Assembly: GCA_013152085.1 (NCBI GenBank)
Contig: JAADHC010000072.1
Span: forward strand, 121,455-185,454
DNA from: Chlorobiota bacterium
GTDB taxonomy: Bacteria; Bacteroidota; Bacteroidia; Bacteroidales; VadinHA17
DNA: 64,000 bases
Direction of reading: 5' to 3'
The first letter of the stretch is position 1; each line of letters begins with the position of its first letter. The position numbers and the translations under genes are program-made. Of the stretch, positions 1 to 8,871 are shown in pieces. The notes beneath the pieces were generated by a model. It was given only the letters and a program-made list of their open reading frames with translations. It made no database searches and had not been told where the DNA came from.

Positions 1-276
1 TACTGCGCCTACCTGTTTGTCAACCATTTCACCGTTTTTAAAGAAAAGTACCGTGGGGATATTGCGGATACCATATTTGGCGGGAATCCTCGGGCTGCTG
101 TCCACATCAATTTTGGCGGCAACCACCTTCCCCTCAAGTTCCTGGCCAATTTCTTCAATGATCGGGCCGATGAGCCTGCAGGGACCACACCATTCAGCCC
201 AGAAATCAACAATAACAGGAACTTTTGACTTCAAAACAACATCTTCGAAATTCGATTCGAAAACAACTACAGCCAT
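1..276 (-). CDS. trxA: Thioredoxin, C-terminus cut by window edge
   Basis: The first 92 codons of a cytoplasmic thioredoxin, a general protein-disulfide reductant. The redox motif WCGPC is intact (Cys30 and Cys33), inside the context DFWAEWCGPCRLIGP, and the cis-proline strand NIPTVLFF is present; the usual total is about 100-105 residues, so little is missing. ATG at 276 is the only start that gives the normal thioredoxin N-terminus, and no signal peptide is seen. It lies 47 bases downstream of dnaE on the same strand, but a consensus -7 box between the two suggests its own promoter. Confidence 0.95.
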   Translation of the reverse strand, partial: MAVVVFESNFEDVVLKSKVPVIVDFWAEWCGPCRLIGPIIEEIGQELEGKVVAAKIDVDSSPRIPAKYGIRNIPTVLFFKNGEMVDKQVGAV

Positions 277-314
277 TATTAAATTATTTATGGTTATACA
301 GAAAAATAACGGGG

Positions 315-322
315 CAAAGATA
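315..322 (-). promoter_or_regulatory. Bacteroidota -7 box for trxA
   Basis: On the minus strand the sequence reads TATCTTTG, an exact match to TAnnTTTG, 39 bases before the trxA start. A weak ATTG lies 18 bases further upstream, inside the end of dnaE. Prediction from sequence only. Confidence 0.5.
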
Positions 323-323
323 G

Positions 324-3300
324 CTAATTGATGATAAATTCAATATTTTTTTCATCGGTGAGATAGCGGACCAGTTTATTTGTTATCTGCACTTTGGTAT
401 TTCGTGAAAACATTTCTATATAGAGATTTTCCCGCTGATCGTAAATAGAAAATTTCAGTTCGGTTTTACCCTTGCCGTTGTCATCGAAGAGATGTTTCAG
501 TTCGTTGACGAAATCTGCAGATATAATATCCAGGGGGACCCTGAGGGATATTGTTTTAATCATCTCTTCACGTACTTCGTTGAGTAAATGGATTGTTTTT
601 ATTTTGAATTCGGGTTCGTTATTTCTGTATTTGTTTTTCGATATTTTCCCTTTGACCATGATGAGGTATCCTGTCTGGAAATATTTTTTCATTTCCAGAA
701 ATTCGGAGTTAAACAGGATGAAACGGAAAGATCCGGTATAATCCTGTATGGTAAGTGTACCATAGGGTTTGTTGTTTTTTGAAATGCCTTCTTTGGTGAA
801 TGTAACAATACCGGCGACAGTAATCTCCTTGTTTAGCAATAAATACAGATCTTCGAGATCAGCCAGGGTAGCATTACAGAATTGTCCGATTTCAAGCTGG
901 TATTCATCCAACGGATGTGAAGAAAGATATATCCCGATAATTTCTTTTTCTCTGGATAGTGTTTCAACTTTTGACCAGGGTTCTCCCTCCGGAGGTTCGG
1001 GGGGTAAAATATGTAACTCATGGCTTTCCCCAAAGAGGGATTGCTGCGCAGAATTTTTTTCCTGCCGGATTTTGTTGCCATATCTGATCAGGGTATCAAT
1101 AAAGATGTTTCCATCCTTATCGGGAAGGAAAAACTGATGTCTTTCAATCTGTCCGAGCGTGTCAAATGCCCCCGCAATGGCCAGAGCTTCAATGTTTTTT
1201 TTGTTTACCGTAAAGAGATTTACCCGTGTAACCAGGTCGTAAATATCATGATACAGACCGTTTTTTTCTCTTTCCCGGATAATTTCGATAGCTGCCTGTT
1301 CTCCTACCCCTTTTATGGCATTGAGACCGAAACGGATATTGCCAGCTTTATTAACGGTAAAGATCACTTCACTTTCGTTGATGTCGGGACCAAGGATGCT
1401 GATTCCCATCCTCCGTGTTTCGTTGATCAGTTTCGTAATCTTTTTAATATCACTGATATTCCGGCTGAGTACGGCAGCCATGAATTCGGCAGGATAATAT
1501 GCTTTCAGATAAGCCGTCTGATAAGAGAGATATGCATAGCTTGTTGCGTGTGATTTGTTAAAGGCATATTTTGCAAAAGACTCCCAGTCGTGCCAGATTT
1601 TCAGGATCACTTTTTCATCATATCCTTTCTTCTTTGCTCCGGCAATAAATTTGCTGCGCATGTTATCCATCTCTTTCTGCTTTTTCTTCCCCATGGCTTT
1701 TCGCAGCAAATCAGCTTCTCCCCCCGTAAATCCGGCAAGTTCCTGAGACAGGAGCATTACCTGTTCCTGATAAACCGTAATGCCGTAAGTTTCTTTCAGA
1801 TATTTTTCCATTTCAGGAATATCGTAATGGATTTTTTCTTTACCGTGCTTACGGTTGATAAATTGAGGCAGGTAATCCATAGGCCCCGGGCGGAAAAGGG
1901 CATTCATTGCAATCAGGTCTTCGAAACGGTTGGGTTTAAGGTCCTTAAGGAATTTTTTCATACCTTCGGATTCGAACTGAAAAATTCCTATAGTTTCTCC
2001 TCTTGCATAAAGTTCGTAAGTTTTTTGATCATCCAGCGGAAGGTTTTCTATATCAATTTCCACACCCTTTGATTGTTTAATGATTTTAAGGGCATCCTGG
2101 ATAATGGAAAGATTTTTCAGACCCAGGAAGTCCATTTTCAACATTCCGACGGATTCGATATAGTCTCCGTCAAATTGAGTGACCAATAAGTCTGTATCTT
2201 TAGAAGTGCAAACCGGAATGTTATCGATAAGATGATCTTTTCCGATAATGATCCCGCAGGCATGTAATCCTGTGTGGCGGACAGATCCTTCGAGTTGTTC
2301 GGCAAACCGGAGTGTTTTGCGGATCAGAGGATGATCACTTTCACGGGCTTTTTGCAGGTCTTTGGATTCACGGTAAGCATCAGAAAGAGATTTGTTTCCG
2401 GGAACCAGTTTGGCAAGCCGGTCTGCATCATTCAATGGCAATCCTTCAACCCGTGCCACATCCCGTATGGCGCTTTTGGCTGCCATGGTTCCAAACGTGA
2501 TGATATGAGCCACATGGTCACGGCCGTATTTATCCACTACATATTTCAGGACTTTGTCACGACCGTCTTCATCAAAATCGATATCAATATCAGGCAGGGA
2601 AATACGTTCCGGATTGAGGAATCGTTCAAAAAGAAGGTTGTATTTTAAAGGGTCGATATCCGTAATGTGCGTACAATATGCAACCACAGATCCGGCTGCC
2701 GACCCCCGTCCCGGCCCAACGGAAACGCCCATTTTCCGGGCAGCATTGAGAAAATCCTGGACAATGAGAAAGTATCCGGGATACCCCATTTTTTTTATGA
2801 CGGATAATTCATAATCAAGGCGTTCTTTGATTGTATCCGTAATCTCTCCGTATCGTCTTTTTGCGCCTTCATATGCCAGATACTGCAGGTACGTATTGTC
2901 ATCATCAAAACTTTCGGGTAACGGAAAATCAGGCATCAACGGAGGCCGGTTCAACTCAAAATATTCAACCTTATCGACAATTTTCCGGGTATTTTCCAAT
3001 GCTTCGGGGATATCCGAGAAGAGGGTTTCCATTTCCTCACGGGTTTTAAACCACTCCTGCTGGGTATATCTCAATCTTGATTCGTCCTGTAAATCAGTAC
3101 CGGTATTAATACAAATCAGATGATCATGGGCCTCGGCATCTTCCTGGTTTACAAAATGGACATCGTTGGTAGCAATCAGTTTAATTTCCAACTTCCGGGC
3201 AATCCGGACCATGGATTCATTTACTTTTTTTTGCCGCTCGTAAACATCACGATCCAGGTCAGGGTTCCCGGTTGGATGCCGTTGCAGTTCGAGATAAAAA

Positions 3301-3806
3301 TCATCGCCAAAAACAGAATGATACCACCTTACTGTTTTTTCTGCATTTTCTTCAGAATGGTTAAGAATTGTCTGAGGGATCTCACCGCCAAGACAGGCCG
3401 AGGAAACAATGAGCCCCTCATGATATTTTTCAAGTAATTCTTTGTCAATACGTGGTTTGTAATAGAAACCTTCGATCCAGGCCAGGGAAACAAGTTTTAT
3501 GAGATTGTAATATCCCGTTTTATTTTTTGCCAGGACAATAAGGTGGTAACCACTCCGGTCGGATTTTTCTTTTTGTTCAAAACGGCTGCCTGAAGCAACA
3601 TACATTTCACACCCCAGTATTGGTTTTAACCCTTCGCGGGTGCATTGGTCATGAAAAGCTTTTACACCAAAAAGATTCCCATGATCCGTAATGGCAATGG
3701 CGGACATTCCATCCTGTTTAGCCTTGGCAATAAGGGTGGGAACCGGAGAAGCCCCGTCCAGAATGGAGTATTGGGTATGTACATGAAGGTGTGTAAAGTC
3801 AATCAT
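324..3806 (-). CDS. dnaE: DNA polymerase III alpha subunit
   Basis: The replicative polymerase catalytic subunit, 1160 residues, a normal DnaE1 length. The N-terminal PHP domain starts with HVHTQYSILDGA and continues with ITDHGNLFGV. The polymerase core shows GRGSAAGSVVAY and then PDIDIDF at about residues 403-409 (two catalytic aspartates); the third aspartate is in KMDFLGL near residue 556. A helix-hairpin-helix region follows, and an OB-fold lies around residues 990-1040 (context AGIVTFTKEGISKNNKPYG). It is not the PolC type: no 3'-5' exonuclease domain is inserted. The dnaE-trxA order is, as I recall, common in Bacteroidota. Confidence 0.98.
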   Translation of the reverse strand: MIDFTHLHVHTQYSILDGASPVPTLIAKAKQDGMSAIAITDHGNLFGVKAFHDQCTREGLKPILGCEMYVASGSRFEQKEKSDRSGYHLIVLAKNKTGYYNLIKLVSLAWIEGFYYKPRIDKELLEKYHEGLIVSSACLGGEIPQTILNHSEENAEKTVRWYHSVFGDDFYLELQRHPTGNPDLDRDVYERQKKVNESMVRIARKLEIKLIATNDVHFVNQEDAEAHDHLICINTGTDLQDESRLRYTQQEWFKTREEMETLFSDIPEALENTRKIVDKVEYFELNRPPLMPDFPLPESFDDDNTYLQYLAYEGAKRRYGEITDTIKERLDYELSVIKKMGYPGYFLIVQDFLNAARKMGVSVGPGRGSAAGSVVAYCTHITDIDPLKYNLLFERFLNPERISLPDIDIDFDEDGRDKVLKYVVDKYGRDHVAHIITFGTMAAKSAIRDVARVEGLPLNDADRLAKLVPGNKSLSDAYRESKDLQKARESDHPLIRKTLRFAEQLEGSVRHTGLHACGIIIGKDHLIDNIPVCTSKDTDLLVTQFDGDYIESVGMLKMDFLGLKNLSIIQDALKIIKQSKGVEIDIENLPLDDQKTYELYARGETIGIFQFESEGMKKFLKDLKPNRFEDLIAMNALFRPGPMDYLPQFINRKHGKEKIHYDIPEMEKYLKETYGITVYQEQVMLLSQELAGFTGGEADLLRKAMGKKKQKEMDNMRSKFIAGAKKKGYDEKVILKIWHDWESFAKYAFNKSHATSYAYLSYQTAYLKAYYPAEFMAAVLSRNISDIKKITKLINETRRMGISILGPDINESEVIFTVNKAGNIRFGLNAIKGVGEQAAIEIIREREKNGLYHDIYDLVTRVNLFTVNKKNIEALAIAGAFDTLGQIERHQFFLPDKDGNIFIDTLIRYGNKIRQEKNSAQQSLFGESHELHILPPEPPEGEPWSKVETLSREKEIIGIYLSSHPLDEYQLEIGQFCNATLADLEDLYLLLNKEITVAGIVTFTKEGISKNNKPYGTLTIQDYTGSFRFILFNSEFLEMKKYFQTGYLIMVKGKISKNKYRNNEPEFKIKTIHLLNEVREEMIKTISLRVPLDIISADFVNELKHLFDDNGKGKTELKFSIYDQRENLYIEMFSRNTKVQITNKLVRYLTDEKNIEFIIN

Positions 3807-4053
3807 TCTATATAACAGGTTATGAGACGATTAAATGTTTTGTCCGGATTCGTTAAACTGCGGATTAAAGTTACAAATTCATTTTATTCAGGCCGGGGAT
3901 GTGCATAACTTTCTGAAAAATCTCCCGGAAGTCATCATGAAAAACCGGTGGGAACCATTTGTTTGAGTAAAATGTTTTTGCCGGAATTTTTATTAATACC
4001 CTCAGAACATGCAGAATGTGGGGAGAAAATTTTTCTTTAAAACACTAAAAAAG
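3807..4053. other. Intergenic region between dnaE and rpsP
   Basis: This AT-rich divergent spacer holds no credible gene; only reading frames of about ten codons occur. It must carry the dnaE promoter, but I could not find a TAnnTTTG match on the minus strand. The rpsP promoter lies at its right end and is listed separately. Confidence 0.5.
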
Positions 4054-4084
4054 TTTGTATTCGTAATTTACAATTGTATCTTTG
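4054..4084 (+). promoter_or_regulatory. Promoter of rpsP-rimM
   Basis: TTTG at 4054-4057, a 19-base spacer, then TATCTTTG at 4077-4084. Both elements and the spacing fit the primary sigma factor consensus of Bacteroidota. The rpsP start is 43 bases downstream of the -7 box. Confidence 0.75.
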
Positions 4085-4127
4085 CACGCACAATTTTTGA
4101 GGGTAAATATTAAAAAGGAATCGAACA

Positions 4128-4901
4128 ATGCCAGTAAAAATCAGGTTAAAGCGTGAAGGACGCAAAAAAAGACCATTCTATCATATTGTGATAGCAGACA
4201 GCAGGGCGCCACGGGATGGCAGGTTTATTGAAAAGATCGGCTATTATAATCCAAATACAAATCCTGCTACCATTGAACTGGAGTTTGATAAAGCATTAGT
4301 TTGGTTGCAAAAAGGGGCCCAGCCTACCGACACCTGTCGTGCCATTCTTTCCTATAAAGGTGTTCTATATAAAAATCATCTTTTAAAAGGGGCTCAAAAA
4401 GGTGCTTTCAGTGAGGAGGAAGCAGAGAAACGTTTCCAGGCATGGATGGAAGACAAAGAATCCCGTATTGCCGCCAAAGCCGAGGGGATTAGAAAAGGTA
4501 TGGATGAAGATAAGAAAAAACGGCTTGCCGAAGAGGCCAAAATCAATCAGGCCCGTGTGGAAGAGCTTGCAAAGAAACAGTCAGAACTGGTTGCGGAAAT
4601 TGCCAAAGCGGCTGCAGCAGAAAGTGCTGCTGAGGATGTTGCTGAGGATGAAAGTGTTCAGGAAGCAGTGACTGAAGAAAAGGTTGTTTCAGAAGAAGCT
4701 GCTGTCGAAAAACAGGAAGCCACACCCGAAGAAAAGGGATCTGATGTATCTGTACCGAAAGATGAAAGTCCTGTGGCATCAGAAGGGGAAGCTGTTGAAA
4801 CAGAGACAAAAACACCGGAAACGGAAGCCAAAGTACCTGTTGAGGATACAGCAAAATCAGAAGAGAAAAAAGCTGATGAAGCTTCGACAAAAGAGGCTTA
4901 G
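4128..4901 (+). CDS. rpsP: 30S ribosomal protein S16 with long acidic C-terminal tail
   Basis: S16 is a small-subunit assembly protein. Residues 1 to about 85 are the ordinary S16 fold ([20 protein letters not shown], then the [18 protein letters not shown] region). After it comes a helical Lys/Glu/Ala-rich stretch to about residue 165, then a low-complexity tail of Glu, Val, Ala, Lys, Thr and Pro to residue 257. E. coli S16 has about 82 residues, and Bacteroidota versions are extended but usually shorter than this. The tail is in frame, ends at a normal stop and is followed 24 bases later by rimM, so it is not an obvious frameshift product. The start follows the predicted promoter at the expected distance. 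Confidence 0.95.
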   Translation: MPVKIRLKREGRKKRPFYHIVIADSRAPRDGRFIEKIGYYNPNTNPATIELEFDKALVWLQKGAQPTDTCRAILSYKGVLYKNHLLKGAQKGAFSEEEAEKRFQAWMEDKESRIAAKAEGIRKGMDEDKKKRLAEEAKINQARVEELAKKQSELVAEIAKAAAAESAAEDVAEDESVQEAVTEEKVVSEEAAVEKQEATPEEKGSDVSVPKDESPVASEGEAVETETKTPETEAKVPVEDTAKSEEKKADEASTKEA

Positions 4902-4925
4902 ACATCGTTTAGAATCCCAAAACCT

Positions 4926-5432
4926 ATGACCCGTGAACAACTGATCCTGGCGGGTGAAATCCTGAAAACCCATGGTATCAGCGGGAAATTATTTATACGG
5001 TTTGATCTGCCGGTTGACGTAGAATCCCTTACATTTCTTTTTCCCGTGATTAACGGGTTACCTGTTCCTTTCAGGGTTCTCGAAACAGAACCTGCCGGAG
5101 ATAATACCCGGTATGTCACACTTGAAGGGATTGACAACCGGGAAAAAGCAATGCCGTTGACGGGAACACAGGTCTTTATGGATAAAAGTAATACCCGTCC
5201 TTCCTCTGATGATCTTAATCGGTTAGCGGGATATCTGTTCCGGGACGTCACCTCGGGAAAAGAAGGAAAAATCCTGAACTGGATCAATGTTCCCGGTAAT
5301 CCTCTGGTGGAAGTTATCAGTGAAAATCACCATTATTATCTTCCGGGACATACTGATTTTATTGTAAAAACAGATCATATACATCATCATGTTACCTTAC
5401 GGTTGCCTGAAGGTCTTTTTAGCAAATCGTGA
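4926..5432 (+). CDS. rimM: Ribosome maturation factor RimM
   Basis: A 168-residue 16S rRNA processing factor that binds S19 and helps mature the head of the 30S subunit. The N-terminal RimM beta-barrel covers about residues 5-85 (LILAGEILKTHGISGKLFI), and the PRC-barrel about 97-165 (NRLAGYLFRDVTSGKEGKIL). It follows rpsP by 24 bases and very probably shares its transcript. The trmD and rplS genes that often complete this operon in other phyla are not here. Confidence 0.93.
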   Translation: MTREQLILAGEILKTHGISGKLFIRFDLPVDVESLTFLFPVINGLPVPFRVLETEPAGDNTRYVTLEGIDNREKAMPLTGTQVFMDKSNTRPSSDDLNRLAGYLFRDVTSGKEGKILNWINVPGNPLVEVISENHHYYLPGHTDFIVKTDHIHHHVTLRLPEGLFSKS

Positions 5433-5457
5433 TTTGTACTGTAAATAAGGACCAGAT

Positions 5458-5500
5458 GAAGATTAATATGTCTCAACACAGAACGGTGTTATTAATCTTC
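5458..5500. terminator. Hairpin between convergent rimM and the sugar dehydratase gene
   Basis: The 11-base arms GAAGATTAATA (5458-5468) and TATTAATCTTC (5490-5500) are perfectly complementary, with a possible inner ACAC/GTGT pairing. The hairpin sits between convergent genes and runs into the stop codon of the minus-strand gene. No long T-run follows on either strand, so termination is likely but not certain. Confidence 0.45.
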
Positions 5501-7378
5501 TGTATTTACGCTGTTATCAGGGGAGTACTCCGGTACGAGGGATTTCATTATATTTTTTAATAAACCTGGCTCGGTCTTTACCGAATTATTGATCAGGTCT
5601 GAGATTTCAGGATTTATTTTATGATAATCAACCGGAGAGACTTTAGCAATCAATATTTTAGGATGATAAGTTGGCAGGGTGTTCTCATTATCATTCAATA
5701 GTTCTTCATAAAGTTTTTCTCCGGGGCGTAAACCGGTAAATTTTATCTGGATATCCTTATTGAGTTTCAGGCCGGAGAGGTTGATCATTTTCTTTGCAAG
5801 GTCAACGATTTTCACGGATTTACCCATATCGAAGATAAAGATCTCTCCACCCTTCCCCATCGCACCGGCTTCCAGTACGAGACTGACAGCCTCGGGGATG
5901 GTCATAAAGAAACGGGTTATTTCCGGGTGTGTAATGGTAACGGGACCGCCTGATTCGATTTGTTTTCGGAAACGTGGGACAACCGAGCCGTTGGATCCCA
6001 GGACATTCCCAAAACGAGTCGTAATAAAGCGGGTTGTTGAATGGTGATTAAGACTTTGTGCATACATCTCGGCAATTCGTTTGGATGCTCCCATAACATT
6101 GGTGGGATTCACAGCTTTGTCCGTAGAAATCATGATAAATTTTTGTACTCCCTCGGCAGATGCGAGATCAGCCAGGATTTTTGTTCCCTGAATATTTGTA
6201 CGAATGGCTTCGGAGGGGTTCATTTCCATTACAGGAACATGTTTGTAGGCAGCGGCATGAAAAATAATATCGGGTTTATGATGTTTTATCACACGCTCCA
6301 TTTTTTTCTCATTGGAAATATCGGCAAGAATCGGGATATGATCTGAAAATTTTAGATTTTCAGAAATTTCCAGTTCAAGATAATAGAGAGGGGATTCAGC
6401 CTGATCCACCAGGATAAGTTTTTCGGGAGATAATGCTGTAAGTTGACGGACAATTTCACTGCCAATTGAACCGGCAGCCCCGGTAATCAAAATTCTTTTA
6501 TTCAGGTATTGTTGTTTTCTGGAATCATGATTGATAAAGATAGGGTCCCTGCCCAGCAGATCCTCAATTTTATATTTTCTAAGCTGGTTAATACTCAGCT
6601 CCCCATTTATCCACTTGTCGGCCGGAGGAAGCGTAAGAACCTGGATATTATGAGATAAGCAAGTATCTACAATAGTATTCCGGGTTTCACTGTTTTGAGG
6701 AATACTGGAAAAAATAAATTTTACAACAGGATATTGTTCAAGAAGAGTATTAAGTTCAACCGGGGCATAAACCGGGATATTTTCTAAATAATTTCCGATG
6801 TTTTTCTCCCTGTCATCAATAAAGGCGATGACCTTGAACCCGGGTGCGGGTTCTTTGTCGATAGCCTGCTTGGTAATAACGGCTTCATTTCCTGCACCGA
6901 AAACAATCACATTTCTTTTCTGAAAGGATGGTGCTTTTATTTCAGCATATAATGTTTTAACCAATAAACGTGAAGCACTCAGGAAAAAAACCATGATAAA
7001 AAAGTCTATGGCGAGAATACCATAAGGGATAAAATTCCTGTCAAGAACAATATAATCCATCATCTGGTTTCCCAGGATAAAAAGTGTAGTACCAAACAGT
7101 ACCACAAGAATAATCCTTTCAAGGTCTTTAACGGTTGTGAAACGGATAATTCCGGCATAAGATTTAAAAAGGACAAAAGAAATCAGCCTGATTGCCAAGA
7201 CGTAGGGAATAACAATAGTAAGTGTAGGAAGATATTCTGCCGGAATTTTAAAGTTAAACCTTAACAAATAAGCCAGTGAAATCGAAAACAGACTAATTCC
7301 CAGGTCAAATAGCAGAATCAGCCATCTGGGGGCATGTTTCCCTTTAAGAATGATACTTACTATTTTTTCCAGGATCAT
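5492..7378 (-). CDS. Membrane nucleotide-sugar 4,6-dehydratase (CapD/WbpM/PglF type)
   Basis: A 628-residue inner-membrane enzyme of the polysaccharide-biosynthesis dehydratase family, which usually acts on UDP-GlcNAc to start synthesis of 6-deoxy amino sugars. About four hydrophobic helices occupy residues 15-145. A first Rossmann-like domain follows (NVIVFGAGNEA), then the catalytic SDR domain from about residue 293 (ILITGAAGSIGSEIVRQL). In place of the usual YxxxK it has MGASK, the Met-for-Tyr change that marks the long WbpM/FlaA1 group. The position fits surface-glycan synthesis, but the gene stands alone, 26 kb from the other sugar genes. The exact product cannot be told from sequence. 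Confidence 0.9.
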   Translation of the reverse strand: MILEKIVSIILKGKHAPRWLILLFDLGISLFSISLAYLLRFNFKIPAEYLPTLTIVIPYVLAIRLISFVLFKSYAGIIRFTTVKDLERIILVVLFGTTLFILGNQMMDYIVLDRNFIPYGILAIDFFIMVFFLSASRLLVKTLYAEIKAPSFQKRNVIVFGAGNEAVITKQAIDKEPAPGFKVIAFIDDREKNIGNYLENIPVYAPVELNTLLEQYPVVKFIFSSIPQNSETRNTIVDTCLSHNIQVLTLPPADKWINGELSINQLRKYKIEDLLGRDPIFINHDSRKQQYLNKRILITGAAGSIGSEIVRQLTALSPEKLILVDQAESPLYYLELEISENLKFSDHIPILADISNEKKMERVIKHHKPDIIFHAAAYKHVPVMEMNPSEAIRTNIQGTKILADLASAEGVQKFIMISTDKAVNPTNVMGASKRIAEMYAQSLNHHSTTRFITTRFGNVLGSNGSVVPRFRKQIESGGPVTITHPEITRFFMTIPEAVSLVLEAGAMGKGGEIFIFDMGKSVKIVDLAKKMINLSGLKLNKDIQIKFTGLRPGEKLYEELLNDNENTLPTYHPKILIAKVSPVDYHKINPEISDLINNSVKTEPGLLKNIMKSLVPEYSPDNSVNTED

Positions 7379-7412
7379 GAAACGAATCTTATTAAATGAA
7401 CATTGCTAATTG

Positions 7413-7420
7413 CAAAATTA
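7413..7420 (-). promoter_or_regulatory. -7 box for the sugar dehydratase gene
   Basis: The minus strand reads TAATTTTG, matching TAnnTTTG, 34 bases before the start at 7378. No TTTG is seen at the -33 position. Confidence 0.4.
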
Positions 7421-7496
7421 AAACTAAAAATTTTTCAGGCGGGTTGCAGCAGCAATTAAAAATCTCCGTCTTTTCAACAAATGTAAATAAAAAACC

Positions 7497-8201
7497 ATGA
7501 AAAAAATCTCTTACCTCTCAGTGATTGTTTTGTTTCTGCTGGAAAGCTGTGTCGGTACGCCGGGGTTTACGCAGAAAAAAGAAACACGAAATGTAACCTT
7601 TTTCACCCGGGTAGGGCTGGCAATTGCCGGCGATCTATATCTTACCCAGGGAGATAAAACCGAAGTTATCCTGGAAGGACCGGAAGGATTGCTTAAAGAA
7701 ATTAAAACGGATGTTGACGGGGATCTTCTCAGGATTAAGTATAAGTCCTGGGGCCCCCATCGTGGAAAAGTAAACATTTACATAACCATGCATGATATAG
7801 AAGGACTTTCTGTATCCGGATCCGGAAATATTAAGACCCAAACGCCCATAGAGGCTAAAAAACTTTCACTGGCTGTTAGTGGTAGCGGAAATATCCGGAT
7901 GGATGATTTGGATGCAAAGGATATTTCAGCAAAAATTTCCGGTTCAGGTAACATCAATTTATCCGGAAAGAATGAAGCCGGTTCCCTTGATGTGGCCATC
8001 AGTGGTTCGGGTGACATAAATTGTGCAGGACTTCCTGCCGGGGACGTTAACGTCAGGATTTCCGGTTCAGGTGATGTCAGGGTTTATGCAACAAAACATT
8101 TGAAAGCAGCTGTTGCCGGAAGTGGTGGTATACAGTATAAAGGAACACCGGTAGTTGATGCCAAGGTTTCCGGTTCGGGGAAAGTACGGCCTGTTAATTA
8201 A
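7497..8201 (+). CDS. GIN-domain (DUF2807) lipoprotein
   Basis: A 234-residue exported lipoprotein: signal peptide followed by LLESC with the lipidated Cys at residue 18. The mature part is a right-handed beta-helix-like repeat with about seven SGSG/AGSG units (VSGSGNI, ISGSGNI, ISGSGDI, VSGSGKV), the hallmark of the DUF2807 or putative auto-transporter adhesin head GIN domain. The biochemical role of the family is unsettled. The gene stands alone, divergent from the dehydratase and ended by a strong hairpin at 8246-8298. Confidence 0.88.
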   Translation: MKKISYLSVIVLFLLESCVGTPGFTQKKETRNVTFFTRVGLAIAGDLYLTQGDKTEVILEGPEGLLKEIKTDVDGDLLRIKYKSWGPHRGKVNIYITMHDIEGLSVSGSGNIKTQTPIEAKKLSLAVSGSGNIRMDDLDAKDISAKISGSGNINLSGKNEAGSLDVAISGSGDINCAGLPAGDVNVRISGSGDVRVYATKHLKAAVAGSGGIQYKGTPVVDAKVSGSGKVRPVN

Positions 8202-8245
8202 TTGTTATTGATTGTTTCTCCGGTAAGGAGAAATATAAAAGGGAC

Positions 8246-8298
8246 ACCCCCTGTTCTCTTTTTCCTGCGTTTGCAGGAATCGGAGCGCAGGGGGTTTT
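8246..8298. terminator. Nested hairpin terminator between convergent genes
   Basis: An outer perfect stem ACCCCCTG (8246-8253) / CAGGGGGT (8288-8295) encloses a second perfect hairpin, TTCCTGC (8262-8268) / GCAGGAA (8273-8279), with loop GTTT. A short T-run follows on the plus strand. It separates the GIN lipoprotein gene from the end of the threonylcarbamoyl-AMP synthase gene. Confidence 0.7.
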
Positions 8299-8307
8299 GT
8301 TGCCTTA

Positions 8308-8871
8308 TTATTTCCTGATGATGTTTATTTTATTTTCCTCTGTAACTTTAATTACACGTGATGGATGTGCGTTCAGCATTTCATGGCGACGCCAGGAAAC
8401 GGCATAATCTACCTTTGCGATCAACCCGGGGTTAATCCGGCTGAAATCTGCCGGAAAGGGGCTTCCCGAGTAGTTTGCCGAAGTTGAAACCAACGGTTTT
8501 CCAAAGCGGTGAATCAGGTGGCAGCAAAATTTATCAAAAGTCAGGCGAATACCTACAGAACCATCCTGATGAAAGAGCGTTGGTGCCAGCCCTCTGCCTT
8601 TCGGGTAGATAACCGTTGTCGGTTTTTCCTGTTCTGAAAGAAAAGGAATTACGTAATCCGGGATTTCCGGGATATAATTCAACAACATCTCTTTTGAATC
8701 CACAAGGATAATCAATCCTTTATCGGCGGGCCGTTTTTTTATTTCCAGAATTTTTTGCACGGCCCTCTCAAGGGTAGCATCGCAACCGATACCCCAGATC
8801 GTATCCGTCGGATAAAGAATTATCCCTCCGGACCTAAGTATTTTCAAGGCTTGTTCAAGATCATGCTCCAT
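8308..8871 (-). CDS. L-threonylcarbamoyladenylate synthase (YrdC/Sua5 type)
   Basis: Makes threonylcarbamoyl-AMP from threonine, bicarbonate and ATP for the t6A modification at position 37 of ANN-reading tRNAs. The YrdC fold is clear: GGIILYPTDTIWGIGCDA, the KKRPADKGLIILV block, KPTTVIYPKG, SVGIR and PLVSTSANYSG. There is no C-terminal Sua5 domain, so it is the short form. I chose ATG at 8871 because family members begin about eight residues before the conserved block; ATG at 8886 and 8937 are possible but overlap the upstream glycosyltransferase by 26 and 77 bases instead of 11. It is the last gene of the dapD-glycosyltransferase group. Confidence 0.9.
   Translation of the reverse strand: MEHDLEQALKILRSGGIILYPTDTIWGIGCDATLERAVQKILEIKKRPADKGLIILVDSKEMLLNYIPEIPDYVIPFLSEQEKPTTVIYPKGRGLAPTLFHQDGSVGIRLTFDKFCCHLIHRFGKPLVSTSANYSGSPFPADFSRINPGLIAKVDYAVSWRRHEMLNAHPSRVIKVTEENKINIIRK

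Noticed and set aside
7800-8190. Repeated TCCGGTTCAGG-like DNA, at first sight a tandem repeat or array
   Set aside because: The repeats code for the SGSG units of the GIN domain and have irregular spacing; they are protein repeats, not a CRISPR array or satellite.
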